Origin: Flavobacteriaceae bacterium
GTDB lineage: Bacteria; Bacteroidota; Bacteroidia; Flavobacteriales; Flavobacteriaceae
Direction of reading: 5' to 3'
DNA length: 64,000 nucleotides
Assembly: GCA_018402385.1 (NCBI GenBank)
Contig: JAGYJA010000002.1
Span: 281,001 to 345,000 of the forward strand
Shown: in pieces, positions 62,684-64,000 of the stretch
How positions within the stretch are numbered: position 1 is the first letter of the stretch
How the letters are laid out: each line of letters begins with the position of its first letter
Made by a program: the position numbers and the translations under genes
Notes under the pieces: generated by a model
Databases searched by the model: none
Seen by the model: the letters and a program-made list of their open reading frames with translations, nothing else
Told to the model about the DNA's origin: nothing

Positions 62684-63364
62684 ATGACTAAATTTTTTTG
62701 CTTTTTTTTACTTCTCTTGACATATAACAGCATAGCACAAGACGATGATGAGTATCGGTACCATAGAAACGATACCTCAGAATATATTTATATGATCATT
62801 GATGGTGATACTCTTCCCAGACAATTTATCGACCTTGAAGAGGTTTTTTTATTAAACAAGCTAAAGTTTGATTCAGCAACAGAAAGAAGAGCATATCTTA
62901 TTTTAAGAAGAAGAACCCGAAAGGTTTATCCTTATGCAAAACTTGCTGCAGATAGGCTTTACACTATGAATACCCGACTCGAATCTTTAGAATCTAAAAG
63001 AGACCGTCGAATCTACACCAAAAGAATTCAGAAATATATTGAAGAAGAGTTTACAGATGAGTTAAAAAAGCTTACCAGAAGTGAGGGTCGCATTTTGGTA
63101 AAGCTAATTCACCGTCAAACAGGAATTACTGTTTTTGATTTAGTTAAAGATTTAAGAACAGGATGGAGAGCATTTTGGTATAACACTACAGCCAGTATGT
63201 TTGATATATCCTTAAAATCAGAATTCCAACCAGAGACTGTTAAAGAAGACTTTCTTATAGAAGACATACTTCAACGAGGTTTTCAGGAGGGCGTTCTTGA
63301 ACTTCAACACCCGGCAACTTCTTTAAACTATTTTGATTTGAAAGAAAAATGGATGAGTAAATAA
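62684..63364 (+). CDS. DUF4294 domain protein
   Basis: 226 residues with a signal peptide (MTKFFCFFLLLLTYNSIAQ). Body YMIIDGDTLPRQFIDLEEVFLLNKLKF and YLILRRRTRKVYPYAKLAADRLY, ending in ALRTGWRAFWYNTTASMFDISLKSEFQP, which are the DUF4294 hallmarks. Exported, function unknown, restricted largely to Bacteroidota. A helpful lineage marker. Confidence 0.88.
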   Translation: MTKFFCFFLLLLTYNSIAQDDDEYRYHRNDTSEYIYMIIDGDTLPRQFIDLEEVFLLNKLKFDSATERRAYLILRRRTRKVYPYAKLAADRLYTMNTRLESLESKRDRRIYTKRIQKYIEEEFTDELKKLTRSEGRILVKLIHRQTGITVFDLVKDLRTGWRAFWYNTTASMFDISLKSEFQPETVKEDFLIEDILQRGFQEGVLELQHPATSLNYFDLKEKWMSK

Positions 63365-63500
63365 GTTCAGTGGACTTTGAAAATTAATTATTTTTTGTAT
63401 CTTAGTAGTTCGCTAAAATTTATTTTCAATTTCAAAATCTACATTATCAGCTAGTTATGTATTCGCCTGAAAATTTCTTTGTTTTTGAGTAAAAATTAGC

Positions 63501-63530
63501 TTGTGTAATTGACATATGGTTGTATATTTG
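63501..63530 (+). promoter_or_regulatory. rRNA promoter P1
   Basis: TTG (63501-63503), exactly 19 nt, TATATTTG (63523-63530): full match to the Bacteroidota consensus. Followed by CACCCGCTTA. Confidence 0.78.
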
Positions 63531-63638
63531 CACCCGCTTAGTTGGAGAGATTTAGTTAAGTTAATTGCAAGTTCAGTGATAGTATTTAATGTAGGTTTTT
63601 TTGGGATTGGATTTTTAAGAAATAAATTTCAAAAAGTC

Positions 63639-63668
63639 TTGCGGGATAAAAAAAGGATATTATCTTTG
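63639..63668 (+). promoter_or_regulatory. rRNA promoter P2
   Basis: TTG (63639-63641), exactly 19 nt, TATCTTTG (63661-63668): again full match. Followed by CACCCGCTTT, so the initially transcribed region is nearly the same as at P1. Confidence 0.78.
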
Positions 63669-63856
63669 CACCCGCTTTGCGATGCAGGGTGGTTAGAATA
63701 AAGAGAACAAAAGTTCATTGATATATTGAATTGACAGCGTATTTTTTGGAATTGGAAACGATTTTGAATAATACAGAGAATAAACCGAGTAATAAAAACC
63801 TGAGAGATTAATTGAGACGGTCAAAGAAGTAGTTGTTGAATAATATTTAAGATTTA

Positions 63857-64000
63857 ACGATGAAGAGTTTGATCCTGGCTCAGGATGAACGCTAGCGGCA
63901 GGCCTAACACATGCAAGTCGAGGGGTATATAGTGCTTGCATTATAGAGACCGGCGCACGGGTGCGTAACGCGTATGCAATCTACCTATTGCTGGGGGATA
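63857..64000 (+). rRNA. rrs: 16S ribosomal RNA, 5' end (continues beyond window)
   Basis: Starts at about 63857 by alignment of TGAAGAGTTTGATC to E. coli position 5 onward. Followed by CTGGCTCAGGATGAACGCTA and the Bacteroidota word GCGGCAGGCCTAACACATGC, then the first variable region. The operon runs off the right edge. Confidence 0.97.

Larger units (their letters stand above)
63365..63856. other. rRNA operon upstream region and leader
   Basis: 492 bp with no believable ORF. Holds two tandem promoters (63501-63530, 63639-63668) and, downstream of the second, an approximately 185-nt 16S leader. A boxA-like GTTCATTGA lies at about 63713-63721. Confidence 0.75.

Noticed and set aside
63516..63941. 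Two ORFs over the rRNA upstream region (63516-63701 plus strand, 63693-63941 minus strand)
   Set aside because: They run through the tandem rRNA promoters, the leader and the 16S gene; composition and position show they are chance frames.
1..64000. CRISPR arrays, tRNAs, IS elements, prophage
   Set aside because: No regularly spaced direct repeats, no tRNA-like T-loop sequences between genes, and no transposase or phage genes seen; read by eye only, so a very short element could have been missed.

Overview
The window comes from the chromosome of a marine-type member of the Bacteroidota, most likely Flavobacteriaceae. Evidence: AT-rich DNA; promoters of the TTG-N19-TAnnTTTG type instead of TTGACA/TATAAT; few Shine-Dalgarno sequences; a type IX secretion (T9SS) sorting tail on a large metalloprotease; lineage-typical families (DUF4294, LETM1-related protein, DUF4331 proteins, BatA-domain protein); and a 16S rRNA 5' end with a Bacteroidota signature at the right edge. 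The genome is dense, mostly short operons, with no phage, IS, CRISPR or tRNA that I can see.

Layout. 1-1719: 3' part of a Wzc-like polysaccharide co-polymerase/BY-kinase, then a bidirectional terminator. 1776-4753: leftward yebC, pterin dehydratase, sugar-nucleotide reductase-like gene and gcvT. 5092-6633: NAD(P)HX repair enzyme. 6671-9472: uvrA. 9750-10538: ECF sigma factor plus a 48-residue protein. 10556-14702: nth (without Fe-S cysteines), bcp, a large conserved protein of unknown function, an MBL-fold hydrolase and a membrane-anchored unknown. 14721-20149: leftward operon of LETM1-related protein, BatA-domain protein, dihydroorotase-like pseudo-enzyme, small membrane protein and esterase. 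20288-23490: two DUF4331 secreted proteins and an ECF sigma/anti-sigma pair. 23795-28244: M36 protease with T9SS tail and an M23 peptidase. 28456-33407: acyl-CoA carboxylase beta, CPBP protease, menE-like and M24 peptidase.

33415-38201 is the most interesting island: an ATP-cone/PD-(D/E)xK nuclease fusion and three tandem universal stress proteins face a WG-repeat protein and a TerB-like protein. The divergent promoter region carries two TGAT-N4-ATCA (FNR/CRP-type) palindromes. Each lies exactly 33 bp from the -7 element of its own promoter, the geometry of a class II activator. I infer one redox or energy-responsive regulon.

38261-41323: Mla-type lipid transport (mlaE/F/D). 41487-45586: pyrD, LysE exporter, HMG-CoA lyase, 5'-nucleotidase. 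45629-47163: arsC-like gene and prfB with the classical programmed +1 frameshift. 47164-47538: repeat-rich gap. 47539-50464: threonine aldolase and DUF885 lipoprotein. 50482-54997: leftward small genes, a trypsin-like protease and a DEAD-box-type helicase. 55138-60189: FMN reductase, pabB, phoH, purC on the plus strand, with a monooxygenase and a DUF62 enzyme opposite. 60171-63364: PagL-like protein, M42 peptidase, DUF4294. 63365-64000: tandem rRNA promoters and the 16S start.

Three genes (acyl-CoA carboxylase beta start, third usp, mlaE) are each one nucleotide out of frame. They are either real indels or residual assembly errors; reads would decide. Function calls come from reading motifs by eye; no database search was run.
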